From Epiperipatus broadwayi (lineage: Eukaryota; Onychophora; Udeonychophora; Euonychophora; Peripatidae): a stretch of DNA of 64,000 bases. The stretch lies in the NCBI GenBank assembly GCA_028023455.1, contig JAQFVV010000518.1, positions 124,001 to 188,000 of the forward strand, given 5' to 3'. Position numbers and translations under genes: made by a program. The notes beneath the pieces were generated by a model. That model was not told the DNA's origin and searched no databases. It worked only from the letters and a program-made list of their open reading frames with translations. Of the stretch, positions 12,931 to 27,600 are shown piece by piece. Every line of letters begins with the position of its first letter. The first letter of the stretch is position 1.

Positions 12931-15769
12931 TGTATGGTCTGCTTTATTGGTTTAAAAAAAAAGAAACCATAAAAATATTTATGCTATTAAATTTTTATGT
13001 AACACTTTTATGCATAAATATTCAGGTAAACTAAGGTTATAATTTTAAAACAAAATAGGTTTATTTGAATGAGCAATTGTTTCTTGCATTCTTAAGTAGA
13101 TTTAGTTTATTTATCAAGCATTACACTAGCTAGTTTCTATTTAATAATTTTTATTTATAGAGATTTAAACTATCACAGTCTTATTTTCATATAAATGGGA
13201 TGTTTTACTCAATTTTTATTTTAAATTTACCAAAGTAGTTTATCAGAGAATATCCATTCATTTGTTTTATGAATGTTATATTAAGAATAATTACAAATAT
13301 TTTATATTCATCGAGAAGTAAATATTCTTGCATTTAATTTACCATTTCAAAAGTCCAGTAGTTACTATATTTTTAGCATTTAATATTTTGTTATGTATGC
13401 ATTGTGCCTTGCCCAGAATTTTATATGCATTTAAGTTTAAAGTATTTTCTACAGTAGTCAGTTGACACATAGTTTGCTTTGTTGGTTCGAACATTGGATA
13501 TACGTTTTGTATTTTATAAATTTTTTGGAAATAACTTAGTTAGTTTAAGTGAAGTATATATCTTGCTATTAGTTAGAATTTGTTAGCCTCAAGAGTTAGG
13601 CTTAGTTTATAATTTTGAATATGCCTTATGGAGTCGAGGAAATTCTCCATCCTTATTGTATTGTATTTCCATGATTTGATAGTGCTTGTCCCCAAAAAGA
13701 GGGTATTGTATTGTATTTTTCAGGATGATGATCACATTTATAAGCATTGGAAATCCCATGAGAGGATTGTGCTTTTCTGGTGGGTGTTCCTATTCCCAGA
13801 TGTACAAAAGATGAATTCCAGACATTGTCATTTTGCCTTGAAGTTAGGTATTTTGGAAGCCACCATATTCTGTTCCAACTCTCAGGAGCCTAGTATCTTT
13901 ATATTTTTTTTGCCTATCATTCATGATGACTTAATGCTAATTCCACCACAGTAGGTGATGTTGCATTTGTTTTAGATTTGTGATGACAAGATATGCTTGT
14001 TTGAGGAAATGTATTTCTTCAGGTAGTTGTAGCTAATTTATGGCTCATAGGTATATCAATGTTTGAATTGGGTTGCTATGATAGTTTTATCAAGCACAAG
14101 CTAACCAACAATATGTTATATTTATTTTAAAGTATATTAAATATGCATATGGTATAAGTGGCAATTCACACATAATAATTTAACATTTCATCCAGAATGT
14201 CACCGCTGGATTTGTAAGTCTGTTACATCGCTATCTTTAAATCATTGAGGGAATAATTTTATGTGGACTAGATTTATTTTAAAAAAGTATAACTGATCTC
14301 TGATGAATGATTGTCCCATACACTTAAGTTAGTTTAATTTTAATATTAGCTTAATCTGATTTAAACTTACATCTAGCTGTGATATTAGTTATATCCGTGA
14401 AACTAGTGATGATATTTTTTAAAAAATATTGTTGAATATGCTTACTCCAACTTAGCGTTTGTAAAGTTGAGGAGTATAAAATTAAGCTTAGGGTTTTCAA
14501 TATAAACATAGTTCTGTGTGTTATTCTGATTAGTAGATGACACAATAATGTTATTAATTAGTCCAAATAATTATATAAAATCTTAGTGCGGTATTGGCAC
14601 TGTTTGTATTCCACTATATTTATAAACATTTCGTCTCATTATTAATAAATCAAATTATTATTATTTCAAAAGTTTTGTTTGTTTTGTTTTACTTTTATAT
14701 GAAAATATATTATTGTCTTGGGTTCCAAGTTCACAAAGTCTTAAAATTTAAAGTTATTGAATCTTCAATTTAGACATTCACAAGTATATTCTAAGTCAAT
14801 TAAATATAGTTGATATTGTCTTGAAAATTAAAAAGCTATGTTAAAGTAAATGATTCTCATATTGAATCAAAAATACAGATAATTGCACTATAGCAGATAC
14901 ATAATTAAATATTTAGTTAAAAGTTCATTTTTTTAAAAAAAAATATCAGTATATCTTTCAGACTAAAGATTATGCAATATCAGATTAACAATATTAGTAC
15001 TTGAGAAGAATTTTTTAATTAATATTATTTTAAAAGCTGCACCTTATCTTATATTTACTGTACATCATCTATCATCATCTTAAATCTTATATATTTAAAG
15101 AATTCTAATCCATTTACATTTAAGGTCTTTAGTGGTTGTCTGTGAGTATGGAAAGGCATTAAAAGTACCCTTGCTCTTTTCTTTGCTCAAGTAATATCTT
15201 ACATAATTGGCCATTATTAGTTTAAATTTTAATTGATTCACTAAATTTTGTGAATTTGTTTATTACTTTAAGATTGAACATATTATAATTATTTTATGGT
15301 CAGCTAAGAAGTCACTTATTTATTTATTAATCACAGTAATTCTTTGTTAGGCAACTTAACTTAAACCTTAATTTTACACAAGAGTTTTAGTTTTAAAATC
15401 CCTGAGGTTATTTACTGTTGTTGTTTTAGTAAATATAATTCTGTAAAATAATCTAAGATATCAACAAAAAAAAAAGATATCAACAAAAGATGAATTCTGT
15501 AAAATAATCTTATAAAGTAAAGCATCATAGGTCTTATTCAGAGAGTGTATGATTTATTGGTAAGACTAATATGGTAAGCATTGAGTAGTGATTTTGATAA
15601 TCTTTTGTACGGTTTATTAAAAGATCAATATGCTGTAATAGTTAAGTTCATCAGTATTGGATTTGATCTTTATTTGATTATACATCTCTGGATCATCATC
15701 TCTTTTCTTTAAATTTATTGTAATCCCACTGAGCTGAGTCATTTAGAGTCTCTAATTTATAGTTCATTT
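12931..15769. other. AT-rich DNA without a supported gene
   Basis: The open stretch at 13628-13954 (108 codons) has slightly more G+C than its surroundings but no domain, no splice context I trust and no coding-like composition. A local duplication (GATATCAACAAAA and AATTCTGTAAAATAATCT, each twice) occurs at 15439-15510. Otherwise nothing is seen. Confidence 0.5.
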
Positions 15770-15916
15770 TATATCATTTCAATTCTATTCCATTTCCTTT
15801 CATGTCATTTCTTTCTATCATCTCATTTCATATTTCTCTCTCCTTTATTTCATCTTCTTCTTACATTTCTCTATTTCATATCTTTCCCATCATCTCATTT
15901 CTTCTCTCTCTCCATT
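15770..15916 (+). repeat. Pyrimidine-rich low-complexity tract
   Basis: Irregular repeats of TCATTTC, TTTCTCTC and CATCTCATTTC run for about 150 bp and end just before the solo LTR. Confidence 0.8.
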
Positions 15917-15920
15917 ATAT

Positions 15921-17927
15921 TGTACTGGTATAAATCCACCACGCTTACTCATACACAGTACCCGAGTTCAAACCCAGTCCACGTTTAAGAATAAATTCCA
16001 AACGCCAACTAAATTCAAACCCAAACCCCGGTATGACCAACCAATGATGACTTTATAACAGCACGGGGTTATCCCTTTACTAGCTCAACTCAGAACACAG
16101 ACTAAATTACTTACAGTTAATTATATATCGATCTATTATACTCTGGATATTGGTACGGTCATTAATGTAATGTATATATTTAAGTTGCCAATACAGACAG
16201 TAGGTGACTAAATAGACTTCGAGAGTAATGAGGTGGAAGACACAAAATTAAATTAAATAAATTGTTTAATAATAAATAGAAAGCATTAACAAATATTATT
16301 CAAAAGTACGGTAAGACTTCCATAAATATTCTATTATAATTGGCTACTAGTCTTTAGTAATCATTTTACCTAGTAAACAAACTCATGCCAATATCGGTGC
16401 AGTTAAATGATTGACGGGTGGCTAAGGGAATCAGAGTATTTGGGGCATTGAAAATATTTATCTACTATTTTTATTAAGTTATTTTATTCGAATAGATTCG
16501 AGCCGTTGCGTATACGAATAGTTGGAGGTGGCTTCGCATAAATATGATATCTAAGATTGATGTACTAGTGGTTGCCTAGATTAAGGAGCCCTACAGTAAT
16601 CACTTACGGTGCATTAACGGAATACCGGGCGGCTTGTACTTTGACAAGGCTTAATGCCCCCAAGTAGATCCGGGACACTACAACCAGCCGGATCATCTCA
16701 AACCCGGTGATCCAAGAGATTACCTGGAAAAGAATTGCTTTCTTTCCCCATATGGTAGTACGCAGACGCCAACTTCAGCGAAGGAAAGGCATTGCCACAG
16801 TCATCCAGGACGAGTGCTTGAAGTGGATTTGAAACGGAATTACACAAAACCTAGATAATCTATTCGTCTATTTCTACGCAACAGGCTGATATAACTATTC
16901 CAATAAAACATGGCGGAATTAAACTGACCGCGAAAGCAACGATTAATTAAGTTTACTCTGAAACCCCTAACCCCTCAGATTGTTCAGGCGGTAGCGATAG
17001 TAACAAATTATACATTGAGAATTATTTCTCATTTCATGTAGGCAACAAGATGATAAAACTTTAAAACCATTTTACATATTTAAGATTGAAAGATAGGTTA
17101 CAATAGTATGAAAAAAAATAAAGGAGAATAATAAAGTGATTTAATATCTGCCAACTCAATATATGAAATAATCTTTAATTCAAAAAAACGAACTTACTTT
17201 TAAAATAACTATAATCAATATTATAAATTAGCTTTAAACAGAGTTGGGAAATATTTCTATTGGCATTGTTTGTTTATAGAATAAGTTACAAAAAAAACAT
17301 ATAAATGTATTCATTTGAATTATTATTATTAGGTACAATATTTATAAATTATCTTCTAAAGACTAGAGCAGAGGAAAAAGAGAAAAGAAAATTTACTGAC
17401 AGGTTTTAAAAAGTAGCATTATAAAAGAAACAAAACTTACATGTGATTAATTTGATTGACAGATTAACTATAAAATTAAGCTCGGGAGAAAGTTAAAAGT
17501 TCATGTAACACAGTTACCCTTCTTTCTTCATCCGGCTTGGCTTCTCACGATGGTATTTCTGACGAACGTAGGCACGCATTTGAAATTTACTTGAAAGGCA
17601 TAGTCAATTTGGAGATTGGAAGCTGGAAATTTTGAAGCACGTAAAGCATGATCAGACAGTGGCACGAAGATTCAAATTGGCAGGACAGAGATCAGCTCCT
17701 GGCACTTAGCCCATCGACATTACGGTTTACTGGTGGACTTCTTAATAAAAGTTGTAGCGATTTTTCTAGCAACTGCTGTGCTGTTTTGAGACGATCTACT
17801 CTCAACCACGTCAAAAGTTAGAATGTTAGTTTTTTCTAAGATGGCCACGGTTGGCCTTTCTGCCTGGTTTTTGTTTGAGACTCCGCCTACTTTTCTCTAG
17901 CCTCCAGCAATCCAACTTGACCATACA
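15921..17927. mobile_element. Probable solo LTR, about 2.0 kb
   Basis: The segment begins TGTACTGG and ends CCATACA, imperfect inverted termini of the TG...CA kind, and is flanked on both sides by ATAT (15917-15920 and 17928-17931), a 4-bp target duplication. It has visibly higher G+C than its surroundings, no ORF of note and no second copy in the window. These features fit an LTR left by recombination of a retrotransposon. The orientation and family are not determined; it does not obviously match the other LTRs here. Confidence 0.7.
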
Positions 17928-18409
17928 ATATCAATTATCCATTTCCATTGTTCCATTTTCAGCTATCTTTAACTTTAATACACAATTTTAAATTGACCAA
18001 GTAATTACAAAATATAAATTCCTTATCTAATTTTCAAATACAAATTAATTACTCTATACATTTGTACAAGACAGATTTTAATTAAAAACACTGATCAAAG
18101 GAATGTGACTTTTGATCAGTATTTTTAAACGACTTTGTATAATTCTAAAAGTTAAAATTTAAACAAATACACCCGCAATGAAACTTTTAAATTAAGCTGC
18201 TATAAATTCACAAACCACGCACACACTAATATTATTTCATGATTTGTGATATTTATACACGGAATCTTTACATATCTTTTTACAAAACATAAAATATATC
18301 CAATTTTTATATGACTTGAAATAGAAAAAATCCCATTGCGGGCAAATAGTAGTTCGAATTACCGTACTTCAAAAAAAACACATGAAACTAAGATCGGTTC
18401 TTCGATCTG

Positions 18410-18737
18410 TCTGTTTCAATATATATCATTTCTGTTACTTTTCTTCATTTCTTTTCCCTCTCAATTTTTTTCTTTTCTATCATTTATTTATCTTTACCAT
18501 TATCATTATTTCTTTTCTTCCCCCTCTCTCATTTTTTTATTAGCATTATCTCTTTCTCTCTCCTTTCTCTTTCTCACACACCCCTCTTATTTTAGTATGT
18601 TACAATTAGCATTTTCTCTTATTCTATCTCTCTTTCTTTTTCTCTCTTTCTTTCTCACACCCTACCTTCATTTCATTATTAGCATTCTTTTTCTTCTTTT
18701 CTCTTCTCTCTTTCTCTATCTCTTATTCTATCAGGTT

Positions 18738-18739
<2 letters not shown>
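18410..18739 (+). repeat. Pyrimidine-rich tract with recurring TCTCTTTCTC and ATTAGCAT
   Basis: About 330 bp, mainly C and T on the plus strand. ATTAGCATT or AATTAGCATT recurs three to four times between TCTCTTTCTC runs, so it is a decayed minisatellite. It leads into the (AT)n tract. Confidence 0.8.

Positions 18740-18831
<92 letters not shown>
18740..18831. repeat. (AT)n microsatellite, about 46 units
   Basis: About 92 bp of uninterrupted AT. Confidence 0.97.
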
Positions 18832-18835
<4 letters not shown>

Positions 18836-21550
18836 AGCAACAGCTACTACTCATATGCAAGACTAGGTTAAATTTTCAAATATCTACAATTTATATCATT
18901 TTATAAATAGAAAAGGTATCCATCTCGATATCATTTCAAGTATATCTTTATTTTACAAAAATCAAATTTAGCTTACATAGTAAAAAAATTATGCCTTCTT
19001 TTTCAGGTTTAGTGATATTTAATCTATTAACTGTTTTCTTCAAATAAACTCATTGATGGTTTTAACTAGCTCTAAAACTGGCAATTTTTACGTTATCATA
19101 GCGAATTTACGCTCATTTTAAAGTTAAAAAGTACCATATGATATTGCCCTCTCTAGAATTATTTTATAAGTAAAAAGTCAATAATATATAGACTTAAAGC
19201 TACAACAATGGGAGAATGCAGACTTTCCTAAATGCTGATTGGTTCTCATTTTGAACAAAAAAAGAGTGCCTGTCAATAATTTTCACTGCTCCAACTTCTT
19301 TGTTTTGAGTTTGAAGACAAAAATGAATGTTTTAGAGTGTTTTTTAGTATTTTTTTACATATTATAAATTATTTTGATAAAATATGCTAAAAATAAAATT
19401 ATTTTAGAAAAATAGTTAAGATTTAAATAAAAATTATTTACTTTTACATGAACATAAATTGAGAAAGAAAATCACTGATGTACTCAACATTTTCTAATAG
19501 GTTAGAAACATTCTCTTTAGGTTCTCCACTATAAAATATTTTTATAATTATAAATAAAAATTTATTTTTGAAAAAAATTTTGTTTAGAATTTTAACTCAC
19601 TCGACCAAGCAGATTTTGTATGACAAAAGAGTAAATACCACTTGTAGTCTAAATGGCTGTAATTTTTCTTTATTTTTTAATACTTTTTAAGACAGATATT
19701 ATGAAATGAGAGAAAACTTATCCACAAAACTTTCCCAGCATAATTATCTATATAACTAAAAAAGTAAAGTGGTGAATAATCTTCTGTTTTCTTGGACCAC
19801 AAGTTTCGATCAGGCCACAATTCTGATCTCTCTAGGGCAGACTTTGTTTGCTCTGAAAGAGATGACACAAAGAGAAAGATAAAGAAGGTGTGGTCAATAG
19901 CTAAAGATATGCATACCATAAATAAAAAGAACACTAGCACCCCTCTCTCAAAAATGGAATTTGTAGCTATTCTTTATGTCATTAGAATGTAAATTTATTC
20001 ATATATATTCAATTTTATGCTAATCCATTAACCAGACCTCAACTGTCATTAATTATATAATGTTATGATTATGATATTTTTCAGTTTTGAAAGCATCTAG
20101 CTTTAACATAATTTCTTTCTTATAAAACAAATATGTCTACTATTAAATGTTTCAACCTTTACTAAATAATAATAAAATTATTGTAACTAATGTCTTCATT
20201 AATAAAAAGTAAAATTAATTCATTATAATAATTGATTTTAAGAAAGCAATCGATAGGATTCAATTAAACAAAACTAATTTTATTTCTCCATTTTTGCAGT
20301 TTTATGGCTATATATATTTTTATACAAATATTCTAATATTTGTTATAAATTATGTTTATACTTTAAAAAAACAAATTTGAAATAATATTTATATAAAACA
20401 AATACTCCTCTTAGAAGCAATATGGGGATGCCACTTATAGAATTTACATGATATAGCCACAGTGTAGCCATTGTGAGTTAATTAAAAAAAAATTCCAGAC
20501 TTGTTAATGTAAACATAGAAATGTAATGAGATTTTTCTGAATAGTAATCTAGATAAAACTGTAATTACAATGTAATCAGGAAATAAACAATTAAAATTGA
20601 CAGTATAAACTAAAAATATGCCATCTAGGAGTCCCAATGTCTAACCCATACTAAACAAATTTGAGACTTGGCTTAACATTTTCATATATATATTAGTGAT
20701 GTGAGATACAAATACTTTATATGTGAGCAATTTTAAGGTATACAACTTCTTTGAACTTTCCAAAAGCAACGAGGCCGTTTTTCCAAAAAGTTATATATAT
20801 ATATTAATTGAAAATTTTTTAGGAGTCTCACAGATATAAACTTTGAAATATAATGTGATTTTTCCAAGTAGTAATCTATACAAAATTTCAATTACAATAT
20901 AATCAGGAAATAACAATTAAATTTAGTAATGCAGTCTGAAACCATATTTTTCTATTCTCACTTTCAGCTTAATCACTCTGCTTGATATAAGAGTTGTAAA
21001 TTGTAAACTGGTGTGGTTTTAGCTTGTAGCAAATCTTCAAATATAACTCAGTATAAAATATTCCAAACTTAATCTCTCTCACTATACATGTAATTTATAT
21101 ATTTAAAAAAAGCCTCATTTATGAGATAAGCCAAAACCTTAAAACACCTGAAAATTCAAATAGAAATAATCAGCAGACTTTTCTATTTACATACCTTAAT
21201 TACAAACAATTTTAATTTGAAGATAAAATGTATTAGTAATTGTTTCTATCTGTTAATATATACATTTAAAAGTAATAGAAATGGAAATATATAACTGTGA
21301 TTACAAAAGCATACACATTAATAATTATATAAAAAAGCCTTTTTGGCACATAATTCCATATCTTCTTTAATGTTAAACATTGTCTGTTTTAACCATTAAT
21401 ATATTTTTGTATACATATTGACACCTATTGTTTTGTAAGAAAAAGAAAAAAATAGTAAGTAGATAAGATAAAAAATGAATAAAAATTAAAATAAAATAAA
21501 ATTTGATAAAGTAATCTAAATTATTAGAAATTTTATAAAAAACCGAAATA
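18832..21550. other. AT-rich DNA with one diverged direct repeat
   Basis: The stretches about 20500-20610 and 20820-20935 align as diverged direct repeats: AGTAATCTA, AATTACAAT and AATCAGGAAATAA occur in the same order in both. No gene is supported. Short open frames around 19677-19992 overlap on both strands and show no domain. Confidence 0.55.
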
Positions 21551-21679
21551 AATTAATTATATAGCACAACAATTATAGACTGTGGATAAAAACATATTTT
21601 ATACAATTATATACATACTCATTGTAAAAAGTATGTTTTTTTATTCATGCTGTATAATTGTTATGTTGTATAATTAATT
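21551..21679. mobile_element. MITE-like inverted repeat, about 130 bp
   Basis: The arms of about 52-55 bp (21551-21602 and 21625-21679) begin AATTAATTATA and share ACAATTATA and AAAACATA, with a spacer of about 22 bp. No clear target duplication was identified. Confidence 0.75.
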
Positions 21680-24600
21680 AGGGGATTCTGCCCCCCACAC
21701 TTTAGCATTGATTAAATTCCATCATTTTCCCCCTGAAAGACAAAAAAACATGTTATGATTTTTTTTATTTAGTATATATTTAATACACACACATACATAC
21801 ACTACATTTTATTATTTTAGTAATAGGATCACAGCAAATGTACTCTTTATAAATAATTATTAATAGTTTTTTGTTTACTGCAGATGGTGTATTTCTGCAT
21901 AAAATTTTTATATAACCCACACTTAATTCTGAAATCCTATATACTAAAATCTTATAAAAAATTGCCAAAAGTTCATAATAAAATATAGTTTATCTATGAG
22001 GAGAAATTCAAATTATATTTTTTCTGCATTAAATAAGTCTGTAAGTATTTCATAAAATATACTTTTCAAAAAATAATATATATATAATCATATCATAGCA
22101 AGTTTATTGTTAAATAAATAATTATTAATAATTTTTCAGAAAACTATACTTTTTATTTCAGATGTTTTTTTTGTCATATTTTTACAACAGTTTTTTATAA
22201 CAATGGCCATTTTAGTTGCTTAGTAACAATTTGCGTCTGAGATTTTTAGCAGACTACATTACTTGGTGCTACTTCCATTTCATCATCATTTTTATATATA
22301 GAACATTAATTTCAATCATTATTAAATTTTTAACAATTTGATTGATATATCATAATTTTATATTTATATTTTATTTTTATTCAATTTCTATTTTATCTAT
22401 TCATTTATTTTTCTTTCTATTATAGAATAACATGTAACACTATATATGCAATCATATATTAATGGTTAAAACAGATGTTGACATTGATGAGAGCAAAAAA
22501 GTAGGTGCTGAAAAGGTTTTTTGTATAATTATGTAAATATTCATAATCATTATTGTGTATTAATATTTATATATTGATATTTATATCATCTTATTATATA
22601 TTTATATGAAAAATCAGTACAATGGGTTTTCTTTATTTCAATTTGATGATATACATAACTAGATAGTGGATGGTAGTAATTTGGTAGAGCTGTGATATAA
22701 AATGCATTGATAAAACCCCCAAAAAGCTTGTAAATAAATATATACATTTATATGCAACTTTATCTCAGACAGTGATCTCAAATGATTCCCAAAAATGGTT
22801 TGTAAGTCAAAAATCTTACATAAACCTATGCAATTATATGTTTCTATGGGAAAAACAATAATTTGTCAACTGCTTCCATGCTACAAGCGGGTGACCTGTG
22901 CAATTTATTTGATTCGTCAAAATGTTGTTTTCTTTTTTTAATGATGTAAAAACTAGAAACATGACATCAACAGAAATATTGGCATTTTATACATCTTTTA
23001 TGTAGCATTCTAATGCTGTCTTTAAAAAAAAATCTGATGAAAATTGGATTTTTTACTAATTTTTTTTCATAACCGGTCCATTTAATTTTTTTTTTTATCA
23101 ATTTTGTAATTTCCATGAAGTGATAAAGACATAAAACTTTTATCGGCCTAAAAATATGCTTTTATCACATTAAAGGTATGCTGATTTCCAAACAAGGCCT
23201 TCCTTGGAGTCTAAACATAATCGCAGAAAATGGGTTCATAAGTATACAATTTTAATTTTTTAATTTTTTGAATAATATTTTAATTTTTTTTAATTATTTG
23301 AAAAAATCATTTAATTTTTATTAATGTGTGTTTATAGGGGAGTGTGTCTATATAAATTGTATATTTATTTATACTCATATGAATTTATATGTACAGTAAT
23401 TTTATGTTCTAATATAATCCACTTATTTTATAAAAATAAACTCATTTTATAAAAATAATGATTCTCAAAAGATTTAATAAATTATTATTTGAAAAATGAT
23501 TTATTGGGTTTGTATTAGTGGATGTTTATATAAATTCTATATTTATTTATGCTCATATGAATGTACAGTAATTTTGTGTTCTAATATAATCCACTTATTT
23601 TATAAAAAATAATATTATTTTATAAAAATAATGATTCTCAAAAGGTTTAATAATTTTTTATTTATTATTATGTTTATATGGTGTGTTTGTGTTTATTCTT
23701 GTGTGTTGTATAACAAATAATGATTTACTAAACTAATAATAGAATGTACAGAAAGATTGTATATGCAAGCAAAGAATCAAATTCTGATTCTTGCCTATGC
23801 CTTGATACTGATCTGTGGAGTAACTAGTTTTGCCATATTTTTCTCACATTATTTTCAAGTCTATAGCTAATAAATGGATTATATGCAAATAAATTATATC
23901 TATGTTATACAATAAATATAATAAGATAGCATTACTGTTGTGCATAAAGAATATAAACATAACTGATGTGCATAAAGATTATAAACAGCACTGATGTACA
24001 CAAAAATATACAAAATGAAGAGATAAAACTAATTTTATCAGTGATACAGACAGACAATAGCCTATAATTTCTAGTTTTAGATACACAAAAAGCCATTACT
24101 ATGATGACAAATGCATATCTATCTTCTGGAAATGATTTATTTTGTATCTTTTATTAGAATGAATCTTTTTCTTATAGATACCTTTGAGTTTTGGTAACTT
24201 TTGGGGTACAAGATAAAAATGAAGAATTCTTATGCGAATACTTTCTGAATAGATTCTGAAGCTATGTATTATCTCTGGTGAGACATATTATATATAGTTT
24301 GAAAGATAATTTTGTGAGGAATACAAAGAAATTATCATGGAAGATGTAATTTAAACTTAGTTAATGATAAATTAGAAATTATAAACAAACAATAAAGTAA
24401 TAATTATGTCAGATGTTGAAATTTCTTTTTTTCTTATTTTTTAAATGGTTATCACTATTTGTCGTAGACTTATTATTTTCCTTAGTTTTTCTAGTTTCTA
24501 TTAATGTAAATTTTTTTGCTCTACTGTAATTAAAACTGAAGTTATTGTGAAAATTGTGTCTATGGTCAGTTTTTAAAAAAATTCAATATGGTGCCTGAAA

Positions 24601-27600
24601 TCTGAAACAGTGTAGAATATAAAGACATAAATTAAAAAAAATACATCTTGAAATTCAAAAAGGTGTTAATTATTGAATAAATATTTTAATAAACATATTA
24701 TTAATAAATAAGTTTTAATCTGTGAGTAAATGTGCTGTAATAAAAATCTCAGTAGCTATATACACATATACTTTAAAATAATTTCTTTAATGGTGGTACA
24801 CCATTTTGCTTTTTATGTAGTTGGATAACGATATTTCCTGAATCTTAATTTGTTAAGTTAAAATATAATATGCAAAAAGAAAAACTTAATAAAGTATACA
24901 TTTTACAATTTATGGGTGAAGTAATTTATGTTTTATTATCAAAGTTTATCGTTTTCATAATATATAATCTGTAAAACTGATTTCTTTTTCAACATTATTA
25001 ATTTTGTTGTTGTTGTTTTTGAAAGTAACATTTTACAAATTTTATTATTTTACATAAATGCAATCCAAATTAAATATTACATAAAGAAATGTAATATATA
25101 TAATGTAAATGATAGAATCTTTCTTTTACTGATTTTGTATTTTTTTTTTTTATGTTTATAATGAAAATTGCCATTTACTTGACTATGTTAGAAACAAATT
25201 ACAAGATTATTGCTTTAAAATAAAGCAAATAAATGATATTTTTAAACTTATGTTTATTAAATTGTATAATATACAAAATATTTTTTTTTCGTTTTCAAAA
25301 TAACATACAATTATTACATTTGCAATGATCATATTTTTAGCTTCGGGGGGAAATATTGTTTATAAAAATTTTAACCACTTCAGCTTCACCTATTCATATA
25401 TAAAAGTAGATTGAAGTAAAGAAGGGTTTCCCTCTGGGTTTCCCTTTTTTCTTCTTAGCATAAGCTTGTGGCTAAGACCTGTAGAGGTCCCTACCTTCGA
25501 ATTTTTTAGACGCTTATTCCTAAAGGTTACAGTCTTAGTAAATATAACCTAAAATTAAGTGAATATATTTTACCTAATGTACAAATTTTGAAAATTATTA
25601 TTAATGTCCTGCTTATTGTATATGGTCAAACTATATTTTTGATTATGCCTGTATTGAATAAAGCTAGCATATTTAGGTTTTGTAACTGTTAATAATAAGT
25701 CAATTATTTTATATACCACGATGTTTTTTATAAACTATAATATTTAAATAGCATTAAACTGTTGCACATGTGCTTTGGATTTTAAATATAAAATGAATGA
25801 ATACTAATACTTCAACCACACAATAAAGTCTTTGGAAAAGATAGAATGAAAATTTTTACTTTATATGACATAAATTAAAGCATGATTATATTGTAAATAT
25901 AAAAATTAGGTATGTATATTTTATATTTTAATTAATATTGTGCAATTATTTCTGTACTGCACATTTTTAGTGTGATTGCCACCATATTATTTTCAAATGA
26001 AAAAGCTTTAAAAAAGTCATTACCCTAGGATGTTATTAATCTATATAAAATAGCCATATTAATGAAATGCTGAATATGTTTAAAAATATGTCCAATTGTT
26101 TTTAAAAAATCATTATAGAAAATAACCAATTATAAATCAAAATAGTGCATACAAACTGATAATAGTTATTAGAGTGAATTCTTGCAAAAAAACTCACAAC
26201 ATCCTATATTTTCGGAGACATACAAATAAAGATACCTGAAAAAATAAATAACCTATATTTATATGCTTCTTCAATGTGTTTTAAAATGGAAGCTTTAAAT
26301 ATATATGCAAAAGCAATACATATAAAAATAAAGGAATAAAATTGTATTTAATGATTCATGTGGTTATGCTTAATAAAAATCCAATATATTAAATTTTATT
26401 TGAGTTTAAAATTTATATCTGGGTTAAAAGTGATATGATAATGTTAAATGATTAGTAATTATCATTAGTGTATTTATTTAAAATGGATGTGAATGAAGAA
26501 AATTGAGTATGTACATTAAAGTGTCAAATGGGTGTGTGTCTATATACATATAGCACTTACTGTTCTAATTTATGCAAAGTTTGTGATTAGTTTATAATTG
26601 TCTTTGTCATGTTTACTGAATGTTTAATATTAAATAAGAAGTTTGAAACACAATAAAAAAGGTTCACCATAATATGTTCAAACTTTAAAAATAAAATATA
26701 TCTTATGAAGGTATGTATTTATATTAGAATCTCTGATCATTATTCTGAGATGGATAATACATGTTTGGATCTCTCCATACTGAATGAGGCTAGTTTATAT
26801 TTGAATCATATATAGAGGCAGAGATCAATTTTTATTTTAAAATTAGATGCTACTTAAAATATTCAAGTTCAAACATTTACTGGAAAACAGTATAATGAGT
26901 TTATCATTTGCTATAAAATATTTCAATGTTATTATTAATATCATATACAAACATAAGTGATTATTTATTCAGAACATACTTGTATAAATATTATTTCATA
27001 AATCTAATTTAATCTGCAAGTGGGGTATTTTAACAAATGAAAGTGTTTATGAAAATTGTTAAAAACCTCTAAAAATAATAATGATAATAAAACTGAAATA
27101 TAAACATTTACATTACGTATTCTGTAGATAAATATTTATGCACACTAAAGAATAGTCAAGATTTTTAAAAAATTATCTAGACATCTGATTTTTATAACAT
27201 TTATATTTGTTTATATAAATTCGCATTGTTAGTTTTCAAGAAGCTTATACATTTAAATAGTAGTAATAACAATGAGGATTTATTTATACATTTTTCTTTC
27301 CTCTTTAACAAAAAATCTTATTACTTTTACTCCAATGATACAGTAACGAAATAAAAAGCTTAAAATTCATCGATTTATGTTTATCTTGCCATTTCTAATT
27401 TTGAAGGTCATATAACATAAGAATGACTGAACATTGGAAGGTTTTATTTAACTTTATTAATAAATTAAATAATATTCACAGGAGTTTATAATTTTGATTT
27501 CATATTCATAGATTTTTATCATTTAAAATTTAAAAACGAAAAATGTATTCTTTGGGAATTCATAAGAAATCCAAGCACTACAAGCAACAAAACGTCAACC

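Noticed and set aside
13628-13954. 108-codon plus-strand open frame as a possible gene or exon
   Set aside because: No domain, no coding-like bias and no convincing splice context; chance in slightly GC-richer DNA.
15439-15510. Short repeated words suggesting a CRISPR-like or terminal-repeat structure
   Set aside because: Only one local duplication around an A run; no regular spacers.
18336-18866. 176-codon hydrophobic open frame
   Set aside because: Produced by the pyrimidine-rich tract and (AT)n; the Ser/Leu/Phe then Tyr-Ile composition is that of the simple repeats.
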